Numbered from the stretch's first letter, positions 25,901-34,572 are shown. The stretch is DNA of 64,000 bases from Nonomuraea terrae (GCF_004348995.1 NZ_SMKQ01000016.1:1-64000), one strand, 5' to 3'. The notes: generated from the letters alone by a model not told the origin. Program-made: numbers and translations.

Positions 25901-26716
25901 TCAGCCCTTCACCGCGCCGCGCATTCCTTCGAGAACGTGCCGTTGCATGAGCATGAAGACGACCACGACCGGGACGATCGACAGGATCGTGCCGGCCGCG
26001 AGGGAGCGGACGTCGGTGCCGGTGATGCCGGCGAGGTAGGCGACGCCCAGGGCGATCGGATACTTGGCGGAGTCCTTCAGCACCACCAGCGGCCACAGGA
26101 AGCTGTTCCAGACCGAGATGAAGCCGAAGATGGCGAGGATGGCCAGGGTCGGCCTGGCCGCCGGCAGCATGACGTGCCAGAAGATGCGCAGCTCGTGGCA
26201 GCCGTCCGTGCGGGCGGCGTCCACGATCTCGCGCGGCACCCCGGCGAACGTCTGGCGGAGCAGGAAGATCCCGAACGCCGACAGGATGCCGGGCAGGATC
26301 ACCCCCGCGAAGGTGTCGGCCATGCTGAGCTGCGAGACCACCATGAAGCGCGGGATCAGCATGACCTCGCTGGGCAGGAACATCGTGGACAGGATGGCGA
26401 AGAAGATCAGGTTGCGTCCCCTGAACCGCATCTGCGCCAGCGGGTACGCGCACAACGCCGACACGATGAGGTACGCCGGCACGGTGATCGCGACGTAGAT
26501 CACCGAGTTCCACATGTACTGCGGGAACGGGATGGACGTCCACGCCTCGATCACCCAGTCCAGCACGGGCGGCCTGGGGATGACGTCGGGCGGGAACGAG
26601 AAGACGGCCTGGTGGGAGGGCTTGAGCCCGGCCGACAGCAGGATGAGGAACGGCCCGACGAAAGCGAGGGCGATCGCCGTCAGCAGGATGTACGTCCCGG
26701 CTCTGCGCAGGATCAC
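25901..26716 (-). CDS. Carbohydrate ABC transporter permease (UgpE/MalG type)
   Basis: 271 residues with six TM segments. The EAA loop that docks to the ATPase reads DAARTDGCHELRIFWHVMLP, with the E-A-A Glu-Ala region altered to DAA. The C-terminus ends VLEGMRGAVKG, typical of MalG/UgpE permeases. The GTG start overlaps the other permease's stop by 4 bases. No ATPase gene is present in the cluster. In actinomycetes a shared MsiK-type ATPase elsewhere in the genome usually serves such systems. Confidence 0.9.
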   Translation of the reverse strand: MILRRAGTYILLTAIALAFVGPFLILLSAGLKPSHQAVFSFPPDVIPRPPVLDWVIEAWTSIPFPQYMWNSVIYVAITVPAYLIVSALCAYPLAQMRFRGRNLIFFAILSTMFLPSEVMLIPRFMVVSQLSMADTFAGVILPGILSAFGIFLLRQTFAGVPREIVDAARTDGCHELRIFWHVMLPAARPTLAILAIFGFISVWNSFLWPLVVLKDSAKYPIALGVAYLAGITGTDVRSLAAGTILSIVPVVVVFMLMQRHVLEGMRGAVKG

Positions 26717-27609
26717 GCGACCACCGCCTGTCCCTTGTTGACCCGGTGGTTGAGCACGGCCATGCCGATCATCAGCACCCAGAGCACCAGGCCCATGGCG
26801 CTGGCGTAGCCCATCTCGTAGTGCTCGAAGGCGGCGGACCAGATGTAGTAGCCGAGCGTGAGGGTGGCGTCCTGCGGGCCGCCCCTGGTCATGACGTAGA
26901 TCGAGGTGAAGGCCTGCATGGAGTCGAGCATCTCCATGGTGAAGGCCACCGCGATGTAGGGCGCCATGAGCGGGACGGTGATGCGGCGCAGCCGTACCCA
27001 GGCGCCGGCGCCGTCGACCTTCGCGGCCTCGTACAGGCTGGTGGGGATCGTCTGCAGGCCGGCGAGATAGATCATCATGTAGAACCCCATGCTCTTCCAG
27101 CCCTCGACCAGCACCAGCGCGGGCAGGGCCCAGAAGGGGTCGAGCAAGTACTGGATCGGCTGGTCGAGCAGCCCGAAGGCGGTGAGCATCCAGTTGAGCA
27201 CGCCCTGCTGGTGGAAGACGTACTCCCAGGCCACGCCGACGGCGACCATCGAGGTCACGACCGGCAGGTAGTAGAGCATCCGGAACGTCCTGATGCCCGG
27301 CACTTTCTGGTTGACCAGGACGGCGAGCAGCAGCGGCAGCACGACGAGCAGCGGGAACATCCCGATGAGGAAGAGCACCGAGTTGAGCAGCGACTTCCAG
27401 AAGCGCTCGTCGCCGAGCATGCGGGTGAAGTTGTCCATCCCGGCGAACGTGGGCGGCGAGACCACGTCGTAGTGGAGAACCGACAGCTGGATGGCAGTGA
27501 CGGCCGGCCAGGCGAAGAACACCCCGAACAGGACGAGGGCGGGCAGCGCAAACAGATAGGGGGTGTACCACCGCTGTCCGGGCATCCGGGTGGCGGCCAC
27601 AGGCATCAC
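26713..27609 (-). CDS. Carbohydrate ABC transporter permease (UgpA/MalF type)
   Basis: 298 residues with six TM segments, starting WYTPYLFALPALVLFGVFFA. The EAA loop is YEAAKVDGAGAWVRLRRITV and the C-terminus is typical of UgpA-like permeases. The first codons read ATGATGCCT; either ATG could be used. It is transcribed away from the binding-protein gene, and the 170-base divergent gap holds two copies of a putative operator. Confidence 0.9.
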   Translation of the reverse strand: MMPVAATRMPGQRWYTPYLFALPALVLFGVFFAWPAVTAIQLSVLHYDVVSPPTFAGMDNFTRMLGDERFWKSLLNSVLFLIGMFPLLVVLPLLLAVLVNQKVPGIRTFRMLYYLPVVTSMVAVGVAWEYVFHQQGVLNWMLTAFGLLDQPIQYLLDPFWALPALVLVEGWKSMGFYMMIYLAGLQTIPTSLYEAAKVDGAGAWVRLRRITVPLMAPYIAVAFTMEMLDSMQAFTSIYVMTRGGPQDATLTLGYYIWSAAFEHYEMGYASAMGLVLWVLMIGMAVLNHRVNKGQAVVA

Positions 27610-27630
27610 ATCCTTAGTGCCATCCTAAGC

Positions 27631-27653
27631 AGTGATAAGGGACGGCCATAATT
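27631..27653. promoter_or_regulatory. Putative operator copy 1 (GATAAGGGACGGCCATAATT)
   Basis: One of two near-identical direct repeats in the divergent promoter region. Copy 1 reads GATAAGGGACGGCCATAATT and copy 2 (27742-27760) GATAAAGGACGGCCATATT. The centre GGACGGCC is nearly palindromic. This copy sits about 22 bases from the permease start. Confidence 0.5.
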
Positions 27654-27664
27654 TGGAGGGAGCG

Positions 27665-27670
27665 TATAAT
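27665..27670 (+). promoter_or_regulatory. Consensus -10 box for the binding-protein gene
   Basis: A perfect TATAAT, rare in this GC-rich sequence, between the two operator copies. No TTGACA lies 17 bases upstream; operator copy 1 overlaps the expected -35 zone. The 5' leader to ATG 27780 would be about 100 bases and would include operator copy 2. Confidence 0.45.
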
Positions 27671-27738
27671 CGGTGCCCAGTCAGGTCAAGAGTGCCCGGC
27701 TATTGACGAATACTGCGAAAGACTGTCACGCTGCCGAA

Positions 27739-27762
27739 AGTGAGATAAAGGACGGCCATATT
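27739..27762. promoter_or_regulatory. Putative operator copy 2 (GATAAAGGACGGCCATATT)
   Basis: Second copy of the direct repeat, 18 bases before the binding-protein start and adjoining its AAGAGGAGG ribosome-binding site. Binding here would block transcription elongation or ribosome access. Confidence 0.5.
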
Positions 27763-27779
27763 AAGAGGAGGTTTCGTCC

Positions 27780-29066
27780 ATGTCTCGTCGAGCCTTACTG
27801 GCATGTGCGCTCGCGCTAACCCTCGCCACCGGGTGCGTGCCGGGCACCACCACGAGCAGCGCCCCCCAAACCGCCTCGGCCGGCCAGCCCTTCGAGGGCG
27901 AGGTGGAGTTCTGGACGATCAACCTGAAGAAGAACTACAGCGACTACATCACCGGCCTCATCGCCGAGTACCAGCGGCAACACCCCAAGGTGAAGGTCAA
28001 CTGGGTCGACGTGCCCGGCGCCGAGAGCGCGACCAAGCTGCTCGCCGCCGTGGCCAGCGGCGACGTGCCCGACGCCGTCAACGTCAACTCCGTCGAGCTG
28101 GGCCGCTTCACGCCCTCGCTCGAACCCCTCGACGCCTACTTCGACCAGGCCGCGCTCGCGGACTTCCAGCCCAACCTGGTCGAGCCGCTGCGCTTCGACG
28201 GCAAGCTGTACGCGGTGCCGTGGTACAACGGTGGCGCCCCCGTCGCGATGTACCGCAAGTCCGTCGTCGAGAAGGCCGGCTTCGACGAGAAGGCCCCGCC
28301 CGCGAGCTTCGACGAGGCCCTCGCGCTGGCCGACAAGGTCTACCAGGAGACCGAGGTCCACGGCATGAACAGCATCCCCGACGTCAACGTGCTGCGTTAC
28401 TACGGGATCGAGCCGCTGTCGGCCGACAGGAAGACGGCCACCTTCAACACGCCCGAGGCCGTGACGCTGCTGGAGAAGTTCAAGAAGAGCTACGACGGCA
28501 AGGGCATCGCGCCCGGCGCCATCTCCAAGGACGTCCGCGCGCTGCCGCAGTCGCTCGACAACGGCCAGGTCGCCTTCAAGCCCATGGCCAACGCCGCCGA
28601 GCTGCTCAACACGCAGAAGAACGCCCCCGACGTCTACGACGACCTGGCCGTCACCGAGCCGGTGAAGATGAACACCGGCGGCTTCCTGCTGCTGGCGCAG
28701 CAGGCGTTCTCCATCCCGAAGGCGTCGACGAACAAGAAGGCCGCCGCCGAGTTCATCAAGTTCTTCACCAACGGCGTCAACCAGCTCGCCTTCTGCAAGA
28801 TCGTGCCGATCTACCCCTCGACGATCTCCTCGACCAAGGACCCGTTCTTCACCGAGGCCGCCGGCGGCGACCCGATGGCCACCGCCCGCCAGGTGATCGT
28901 GAAGGGCCTGCCCCAGTTGCAGTACAAGCCGCTCGGCACCGACAAGGACGCCGAGCTGGGCGAGTACTTCCTGGAGGAGGTCAGGGGTTTCCTGCAGGGA
29001 AGCCAGAGCGCACAGGATGCGCTCGACGCAGCCGAAGAGAAATGGAACCAAGCCCTTGCTGCCTAA
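27780..29066 (+). CDS. Sugar ABC transporter substrate-binding lipoprotein
   Basis: 428 residues. MSRRALLACALALTLATGC is a lipoprotein signal with the lipobox Cys at residue 19. The mature protein is a family 1 solute-binding protein (VEFWTINLKKNYSDYITGLI, then VASGDVPDAVNVNS). AAGAGGAGG 6-14 bases upstream is a strong ribosome-binding site. It is the first gene of a plus-strand run: binding protein, dehydrogenase, heparinase-like lyase, two amidohydrolases, regulator. A ligand of oligosaccharide size is likely; the identity is unknown. Confidence 0.92.
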   Translation: MSRRALLACALALTLATGCVPGTTTSSAPQTASAGQPFEGEVEFWTINLKKNYSDYITGLIAEYQRQHPKVKVNWVDVPGAESATKLLAAVASGDVPDAVNVNSVELGRFTPSLEPLDAYFDQAALADFQPNLVEPLRFDGKLYAVPWYNGGAPVAMYRKSVVEKAGFDEKAPPASFDEALALADKVYQETEVHGMNSIPDVNVLRYYGIEPLSADRKTATFNTPEAVTLLEKFKKSYDGKGIAPGAISKDVRALPQSLDNGQVAFKPMANAAELLNTQKNAPDVYDDLAVTEPVKMNTGGFLLLAQQAFSIPKASTNKKAAAEFIKFFTNGVNQLAFCKIVPIYPSTISSTKDPFFTEAAGGDPMATARQVIVKGLPQLQYKPLGTDKDAELGEYFLEEVRGFLQGSQSAQDALDAAEEKWNQALAA

Positions 29067-30039
29067 GTTGAGGGTCGGCATCGTCGGCACCGGCATCATG
29101 GGGCGCGGCCACGCGGAAGTGCTGGCCGCGCACCCGGACGCCGAGGTCACCGCGGTCTCGCGCAGGCCGCTCGGCGACGCCGCCGTCTACCCCGACCACC
29201 ACGCGCTCATCGCCTCCGGCACGGTCGACGCCGTGTCGGTCACCACGCCCGACCACCTGCACGCCGACGTGATGGTGGCCGCGGCGGAGGCCGGCCTGCA
29301 CATCCTGGTGGAGAAGCCGTTCACCACCACCGTGGCGGACGCCGACAGGGCCGTCGCCGCGATCCGGGCGGCGGGCGTGGTGGCGATGTGCCTGTTCAAC
29401 CACCGCTGGGTGCCGGCGTACGCGCAGGCGAAGGAGCAGATGGCGCTGATCGGCGAGCCCGTCGTCGGCTACGCGCGCAAGAACGACACCATCTACGTCC
29501 CCACCGAGATGATCGGCTGGGCGGACCGGACGACGTGCGCGTGGTTCCTGTCCAGCCACGACATCGACCTGGTCACCTGGCTGTACGACGACGTGGCGGT
29601 GGAGGTGTTCGCCACCGCGCGCCACGGGAAACTGCGCGGCATGGGCATCGACACCCCCGACGCGATGCAGATCCAGGTGCGCTACAGCCGCGGCGCCGTC
29701 GCCACCTTCGAGTCGGCCTGGATCTACCCCAACACCTTCCCCACCACGGTGGACAGCTACGTCACCGTCGCCGGCGAGGACGGCGTGATCCAGCTCGACC
29801 GCCAGAAGGAGAACATCCAGGTGGCCACCGACAAGGCCTACACCTACCCGCGCAACATGCTGCAGCGCGTGGTGCACGGTCAGCCCGCCGGCGCCTACCG
29901 CGACGCCATCCACCACTTCGTGGACTGCGCCCGCACCGGCGCCGAGCCGCTCATCTCGGTGGAGAGCTCCCGTCAGGTGACCGCCGTGCTCGCCGCCGCG
30001 CACGAGTCGGCCAGGACCGGGCGGCCGGTGAAGCTGTGA
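29017..30039 (+). CDS. Gfo/Idh/MocA family NAD(P)-dependent oxidoreductase
   Basis: About 340 residues. The Rossmann motif is RVGIVGTGIMGRGHAEVLAA, with the EKPFTTTVADADRAV motif holding the conserved Lys of the family. The C-terminal domain follows (DRTTCAWFLSSHDIDLVTWL, with the catalytic-region His-Asp). Predicted role: oxidation of a sugar or sugar acid released by the pathway. The start is uncertain: ATG 29017 overlaps the upstream gene by 50 bases; TTG codons at 29056 or 29068 lie closer to the Rossmann strand. It is translationally coupled to the downstream lyase (GTGA overlap). Confidence 0.88.
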   Translation: MRSTQPKRNGTKPLLPKLRVGIVGTGIMGRGHAEVLAAHPDAEVTAVSRRPLGDAAVYPDHHALIASGTVDAVSVTTPDHLHADVMVAAAEAGLHILVEKPFTTTVADADRAVAAIRAAGVVAMCLFNHRWVPAYAQAKEQMALIGEPVVGYARKNDTIYVPTEMIGWADRTTCAWFLSSHDIDLVTWLYDDVAVEVFATARHGKLRGMGIDTPDAMQIQVRYSRGAVATFESAWIYPNTFPTTVDSYVTVAGEDGVIQLDRQKENIQVATDKAYTYPRNMLQRVVHGQPAGAYRDAIHHFVDCARTGAEPLISVESSRQVTAVLAAAHESARTGRPVKL

Positions 30040-31718
30040 CGTACGTGGAGAAGCCGCCGCACGTCCACGAGACGCGCATGCGGCGCATCAGCGACGAGGA
30101 CCTGCTGGCCGCGCTCGGCGCCGCCGGCGTCGCGGAGACCCGCCACTGGCGCCGGCCCAAGCCGCTGTGGGACCTCGGCAGGGACGAGGTCGAGGCGGCG
30201 GACGCCCTGATCGGCCAGGAGGTCGACTTCCTCGACAAGAGCCGCGGCCGCTCCCGCCTGTACGGCTTCCACTACCTGCGCTGGATGATGCCCCTGGTGT
30301 CCGCCTACGCCCGCACGGGCGACCCGGTGTACGCCAAGGAGTGGGACCGCCTCTTCACCCGCTGGTACGACACCAGGGACCAGGTCGAGGGCGACTGGCC
30401 TGGGCTCGACGTCGTTTGGTACTCCCTCGGCGTCTGGGCCCGTTCGATGCACGTCAACGCGGCGCTCGCGGTGTTCGCCGAGGAGCCCGCGCTCAGTGAC
30501 GGGTGCTGGGCGCGCATGCTCAAGACCGTCATCGGCGGCGCCCGCTGGGCGGCGGAGGAGCACGACGAGTTCCGGCACGGCAACTGGCAGTTCGTCTGCG
30601 CCTGCGAGCTGCTGCACGCCGCCACCCTCTATCCGGAGCTCCCGGAGGCCGCCTCGTGGGCGCGGGTCGCGCGGGCGCGCATCCTCGACCACCTCGAACG
30701 CGACGTGCGCGCCGACGGCGGCCACCACGAGCGCTCGCCGGGCTACCACGTCATGGTCCTGGAGTCGTTGCAGCGCGCGGTGGCGCTGGACCCGGAGATC
30801 GCGGAGCATCCCAAGGTCGCGGCCATGCACGCGTGGCTGGCCGCGCTGGAGGCGCCCGGCGGCTGGGTCCCGCACCTGCAGGACAGCGGCGTGGTGTGGC
30901 CGGCGGAGCTGCTCGCCAAGGGCCCGAAAGTCGCCGTGCCGGATGGCTCCCACCTGCTGGCCGCCAGCGCGTACGCGGTCATGCGGAACGCCGGCCTGTA
31001 CGCGGTCGTCAACTACGGCCCGTACGTCGGCCACGAGCTGGAGCCGCACAGCCACCACGCCGCGCTCGACTTCGTGCTGGCCGACCGGGACGGGCCGCTG
31101 GCCTGGGAGGCCGGCGGGCCGCCGTCGTACGACGACCCCGGCTACTACGACTGGTACCAGGCCACCCGCGGCCACAACACGCTCCTGGTGCCCGGCCAGG
31201 ACTACACCGAGGACCGGCGGGCCGAGCTCGACCTGTTCGTGACGGGCGAGCACGCCGACGTCTTCGCGGGCCACCACCACGGCTACGCGCGGCGGCACGA
31301 CCGCAGGATCGTCTTCGTCCGCGACGAGCCGTCGTACTGGCTGGTCACCGACACGATCGACGCCGAGGCGATCTGGCAGCTGCACGGCCTGGAGCCGTGG
31401 CGTCCGCACGGCTCCGGCTACGTCAGCGGGCGCGTCCTCGTCGTCCCGGCCGGCCCGCCCGACGAGGTCGTCCACGGGAACGGTCCCGCCCGCATCCCCG
31501 ACCAGCGGACCCGCACCGCGGAGTACGGCGAGATCCACTCGCTGGGACTGCGCAGACGCGACGGCAGGTTCACCGTCGCCATCGTCCCCTTCCACGGTGA
31601 ACCGCCCGAGGTCACCGTGACCGAGTCCGGCGTCACGATCGACGGCACCACCGACACGTTCAGCGCGTACGGCTGGAGCCGGGGGGAGAGCTCCCAGCAC
31701 TGGGGCGGCGATGAGTGA
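30036..31718 (+). CDS. Heparinase II/III-like polysaccharide lyase
   Basis: 560 residues without a signal peptide, so probably cytoplasmic. The N-terminal half is a helical toroid; HGNWQFVCACELLHAATLYP and GGHHERSPGYHVMVLESLQR carry the expected Asn/His/Tyr region. The C-terminal half is a beta-sandwich starting HSHHAALDFVLADRDG, which holds the conserved His of the family. Predicted action: beta-elimination of uronic-acid-containing oligosaccharides. GTG 30036 overlaps the dehydrogenase stop. Cytoplasmic location suggests it acts on oligosaccharides after ABC import. Confidence 0.83.
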   Translation: MTYVEKPPHVHETRMRRISDEDLLAALGAAGVAETRHWRRPKPLWDLGRDEVEAADALIGQEVDFLDKSRGRSRLYGFHYLRWMMPLVSAYARTGDPVYAKEWDRLFTRWYDTRDQVEGDWPGLDVVWYSLGVWARSMHVNAALAVFAEEPALSDGCWARMLKTVIGGARWAAEEHDEFRHGNWQFVCACELLHAATLYPELPEAASWARVARARILDHLERDVRADGGHHERSPGYHVMVLESLQRAVALDPEIAEHPKVAAMHAWLAALEAPGGWVPHLQDSGVVWPAELLAKGPKVAVPDGSHLLAASAYAVMRNAGLYAVVNYGPYVGHELEPHSHHAALDFVLADRDGPLAWEAGGPPSYDDPGYYDWYQATRGHNTLLVPGQDYTEDRRAELDLFVTGEHADVFAGHHHGYARRHDRRIVFVRDEPSYWLVTDTIDAEAIWQLHGLEPWRPHGSGYVSGRVLVVPAGPPDEVVHGNGPARIPDQRTRTAEYGEIHSLGLRRRDGRFTVAIVPFHGEPPEVTVTESGVTIDGTTDTFSAYGWSRGESSQHWGGDE

Positions 31719-32466
31719 GGACCTGCCGGTCCTGATCGACGCGGACGCCATGCTGGGCCGCCACCCGCGACGCGACGTGGGCGGCGGAACAGCGGCCGAG
31801 CTGCTGGCCGCCATGGACCGCGTCGGCGTCTCGGGGGCACTCGTCACGAACATGACCTCCTGGCTGCACGACCCCGCGCGCGGCAACCGCGGGCTGCTCG
31901 GCCTCGTCGCCGGGGAGCCCAGGCTGAGCCCGTGCTGGGTGCTGCTGCCCGACACCTGCGGCGAGATCGGCGCCGGCTTCGCCGAGGCCGCCGTGGCCGC
32001 CGGGGTCCGCGCCGTGCGCGCCTTCCCCGCCGACCACGGCTACGACCTCGCGGGCCCCGACGTCGCCCCCGTGCTGGACGCCCTGTCGTCCGTACGGCTG
32101 CCGCTGCTCGTGGACGCGGGGCAGGCGGGCTGGCCGGTCGTGGAGGCCGTCGCGCGGGCGCATCCGCGGCTGCGCATCGTCGTCGGAGGCGCGGGATACC
32201 GGATGTTGCGGCAGATCGCCGGGGTGCTCGACCGCGCCCAGAACGTGTACGTCGGACTGGCCGACCTGTCCTCCCACCGAGGGCTCGAATGGCTGGTCGA
32301 ACGGTTCGGAGCGGGCCGGTTCGTCTTCGGCACAGGGGCGCCGTACCGCGATCCGGCGGAGGCGGTCACCCGGCTGCTCTGGTCGGAGCTGGACGACGCC
32401 CAGGTGGCGGCGATCGGCGGGGGCAACCTCCGCCGGCTGATCGGGCAGGAGGTCAGAGCGGCATGA
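31711..32466 (+). CDS. Amidohydrolase-family protein lacking metal ligands (pseudoenzyme)
   Basis: 251 residues with an amidohydrolase_2 TIM-barrel outline, but each ligand position that its neighbour keeps is altered. The HxH motif reads IDADAM, the KIHP position reads RAFP, the barrel His positions read LLVDAG and VVGGAG, and the final SDFP reads TGAP. It probably does not hydrolyse anything alone and may be a regulatory or structural partner of the next gene, with which it shares an ATGA overlap. Its ATG overlaps the lyase by 8 bases. Confidence 0.72.
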   Translation: MSEDLPVLIDADAMLGRHPRRDVGGGTAAELLAAMDRVGVSGALVTNMTSWLHDPARGNRGLLGLVAGEPRLSPCWVLLPDTCGEIGAGFAEAAVAAGVRAVRAFPADHGYDLAGPDVAPVLDALSSVRLPLLVDAGQAGWPVVEAVARAHPRLRIVVGGAGYRMLRQIAGVLDRAQNVYVGLADLSSHRGLEWLVERFGAGRFVFGTGAPYRDPAEAVTRLLWSELDDAQVAAIGGGNLRRLIGQEVRAA

Positions 32467-33263
32467 ACCGGCTGGCACAGGCCGTGTGGGAACGGCGGCC
32501 GCAGACCGTGACGCGCATCGTGGACGCGCACGCCCACGCGGGGCCGTACAGCGTGTTCTTCATCCCCGACCCGGACCCGGCGGGGATGCTGCGGGTCATG
32601 GACCGGTGCGGGGTGGCGCACGCGGTGCTCTCCAGTCACCTCGCGATCCAGCTCGACGCCGCGGCCGGGAACGCCGCCACGGCGGCGATCGTCGACCAGG
32701 CCCCCGACCGCTTCAGCGGCTACCTCACGGTCAACCCCTGGCAGGACCCGGAGGGGGAGCTGGCCCGCTGGGGGGACGATCCCCGGTTCGCCGGGATCAA
32801 GATCCATCCGGACCTGCACGACTACCCGCTCACCGGCGCCCGCTACGCGCCGGTGTGGGAGTTCGCCGCGGCGTCGCGGTTCCCGGTGCTCACGCACACC
32901 TACAGCGGCTCGCCGTACAACGACCTGCACCACGTGGACGAGGTGGCCGCGCGCCATCCCGGCGTGACCGTGCTCGCCGGGCACTCCGGGGTGACGCCGC
33001 TCGGCATCGACCAGGCCATCGAGGTGGCCAAGCGGCACGAACGCGTCATCCTGGAGGTGTGCGGCTCGTACAACTCGGGGGCGGATATCGTACGGATGGT
33101 GCGTGAGGTGGGCCAGGACCGCGTGGTGTACGGCTCCGACTTCCCCTTCATCGATCTTCGGATGTCGCTGGGCCGCATACTGTTCTCTCAACTCACGGAA
33201 GAGGAAAGAGCAGCGGTGCTCGGGGGGACCGTCACCGGGTTGCTCGGCGGACGAGGGGCGTGA
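32463..33263 (+). CDS. Metal-dependent amidohydrolase (amidohydrolase_2, TIM barrel)
   Basis: 266 residues with an intact metal site: VDAHAH (H23, H25), FAGIKIHPDLHDY, PVLTHTYSG, VLAGHSG and VYGSDFPF. Relatives hydrolyse lactones or decarboxylate; given the dehydrogenase upstream, a sugar lactonase is a reasonable guess. ATG 32463 overlaps the preceding pseudo-amidohydrolase by 4 bases, so the two are made in step and may form a heterodimer. The gene ends 1 base before the regulator start. Confidence 0.85.
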   Translation: MNRLAQAVWERRPQTVTRIVDAHAHAGPYSVFFIPDPDPAGMLRVMDRCGVAHAVLSSHLAIQLDAAAGNAATAAIVDQAPDRFSGYLTVNPWQDPEGELARWGDDPRFAGIKIHPDLHDYPLTGARYAPVWEFAAASRFPVLTHTYSGSPYNDLHHVDEVAARHPGVTVLAGHSGVTPLGIDQAIEVAKRHERVILEVCGSYNSGADIVRMVREVGQDRVVYGSDFPFIDLRMSLGRILFSQLTEEERAAVLGGTVTGLLGGRGA

Positions 33264-33264
33264 C

Positions 33265-34572
33265 GTGGAGCGGCTTCGATCCAAGATCGCGATCGGTGTG
33301 GTCGGTCCTCATGATCTGGTCGAGCAGATCGTGCACATCGGGGCGACCCTGCCGACGGCCGGCACCCTGCGGCTCGTCGGCGCGCCGCACGCGGGCGAGA
33401 ACGAGACGCACGAGAAGCTCAGCAAGATCATGGGCAGCATCGACGCCGTGCTGTTCACCGGACCGCTCCAATACGACCTCGCCCGGCAGTCGGGCGAGAT
33501 CAGCGTCCCGGCCACGTTCGTCCCGGTGAGCGGGTCGGGCCTGTACGCCACGCTGCTGCGCGGCGTGCTCGCCCACGGCGTCGACCCGGCCAGGGTGAGC
33601 ATCGACTCCATCGCCCCCGACGAGGTCGCCGAGGCGTACGACGAGATCGGCGTGCCCATGTCGGCGGTGCACGTGTCCGAATACCTCCAGCCCGACTCCG
33701 TGCGCGACTTCATCGGTTTCCACGAGCGCCTGCACCGCGAGGGCGCCACCACCGCCGCGCTCACCACGGTCCGCACGGTCGCCACCCGGCTGGAGGCCGA
33801 CGGGGTGCCGGTGCTGCGCATGATGCCGTCCACGAGCACGTTGCGGCAGGCCATCAACACCGCGGCGCTGCTCGGCGCCGGCAACCGGTTGGAGGAGGCG
33901 CAGCTCGCGATCGTGCTGGTGTCGCTGGCGGCCTCCGTCCGGCCCGGCCACTCCGGTCCGGGCAACTACTGGCAGCAGGAGCTCAAGCTGCGGCTGCACC
34001 GGGCGCTGCTGGCCGAGGCGCGGCTGATGGGCGCCACGGTGGTGCCGCGCGAGGAGAACACCTACGTGGTGACCACCACGGTGGGTGCGCTGTCGCAGGC
34101 CACCGACGGGTTCAGGGTGGCGCCGTTCATGGACCGGGTGCGGGCCGACGTCGGCTTGGAGGTGGAGGTCGGTCTGGGGCTCGGCCACACCGCCAGAGAC
34201 GCCGACGCGAACGCCGTGACGGCGCTCGAACGCGCCCGCGCGGCGGAGGCGGCGGCCGCGTTCATGATCGACAGTGATGGGAACGCGGTGTCCCTGCCCA
34301 TGCGCCGGCGGGGGCCGGCGGACGTCGTGCGCGAGCCCGCCGACTCCAAGGCGGTCAAGATCAGGGACCGGCTCGTCCAGACGCTCGGCGAGGATCCCGA
34401 GGCCATGGTCGTGGACGCGGAGATCGTCGCGGAGATCCTGGGTGTGGCGCCGCGGAGCGCGCGACGGGTGCTGCAGAACCTGGTGGAAGAGGGCCTGGCC
34501 TGGGCGCTGCCCCCGGTGAAGTCCGCCCAGGCGGGCCGCCCCCGCCAGCCGTACCGCCTCATCGCGGGCTGA
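33265..34572 (+). CDS. GVVGPHDLV-family regulator, copy 2
   Basis: 435 residues, same domain order as the gene at 23030: alpha/beta sensory domain (IAIGVVGPHDLVEQIVHIG), GGDEF-like fold (GLGLGHTARDADANAVTALE) and winged helix (VAEILGVAPRSARRVLQNL, then QAGRPRQPYRL). Whole blocks such as FHERLHREGATTAALTTVRT are identical to copy 1. GTG 33265 has GAGGGG 6 bases upstream and follows the amidohydrolase by 1 base, so it is part of the catabolic operon. That makes it the best candidate for the cluster's own regulator. Confidence 0.77.
   Translation: MERLRSKIAIGVVGPHDLVEQIVHIGATLPTAGTLRLVGAPHAGENETHEKLSKIMGSIDAVLFTGPLQYDLARQSGEISVPATFVPVSGSGLYATLLRGVLAHGVDPARVSIDSIAPDEVAEAYDEIGVPMSAVHVSEYLQPDSVRDFIGFHERLHREGATTAALTTVRTVATRLEADGVPVLRMMPSTSTLRQAINTAALLGAGNRLEEAQLAIVLVSLAASVRPGHSGPGNYWQQELKLRLHRALLAEARLMGATVVPREENTYVVTTTVGALSQATDGFRVAPFMDRVRADVGLEVEVGLGLGHTARDADANAVTALERARAAEAAAAFMIDSDGNAVSLPMRRRGPADVVREPADSKAVKIRDRLVQTLGEDPEAMVVDAEIVAEILGVAPRSARRVLQNLVEEGLAWALPPVKSAQAGRPRQPYRLIAG

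Noticed and set aside
25901-29066. Missing ABC ATPase as evidence of a broken transporter
   Set aside because: Actinomycete sugar importers commonly share a single MsiK ATPase encoded elsewhere.
29388-30035. A 216-codon upstream extension of the heparinase-like frame
   Set aside because: It overlaps the dehydrogenase gene entirely; the GTGA junction at 30036 and family homology place the real start there. The same reasoning removes long extensions before the PrsW, permease, GDPD, PurD and C5-epimerase-like genes.
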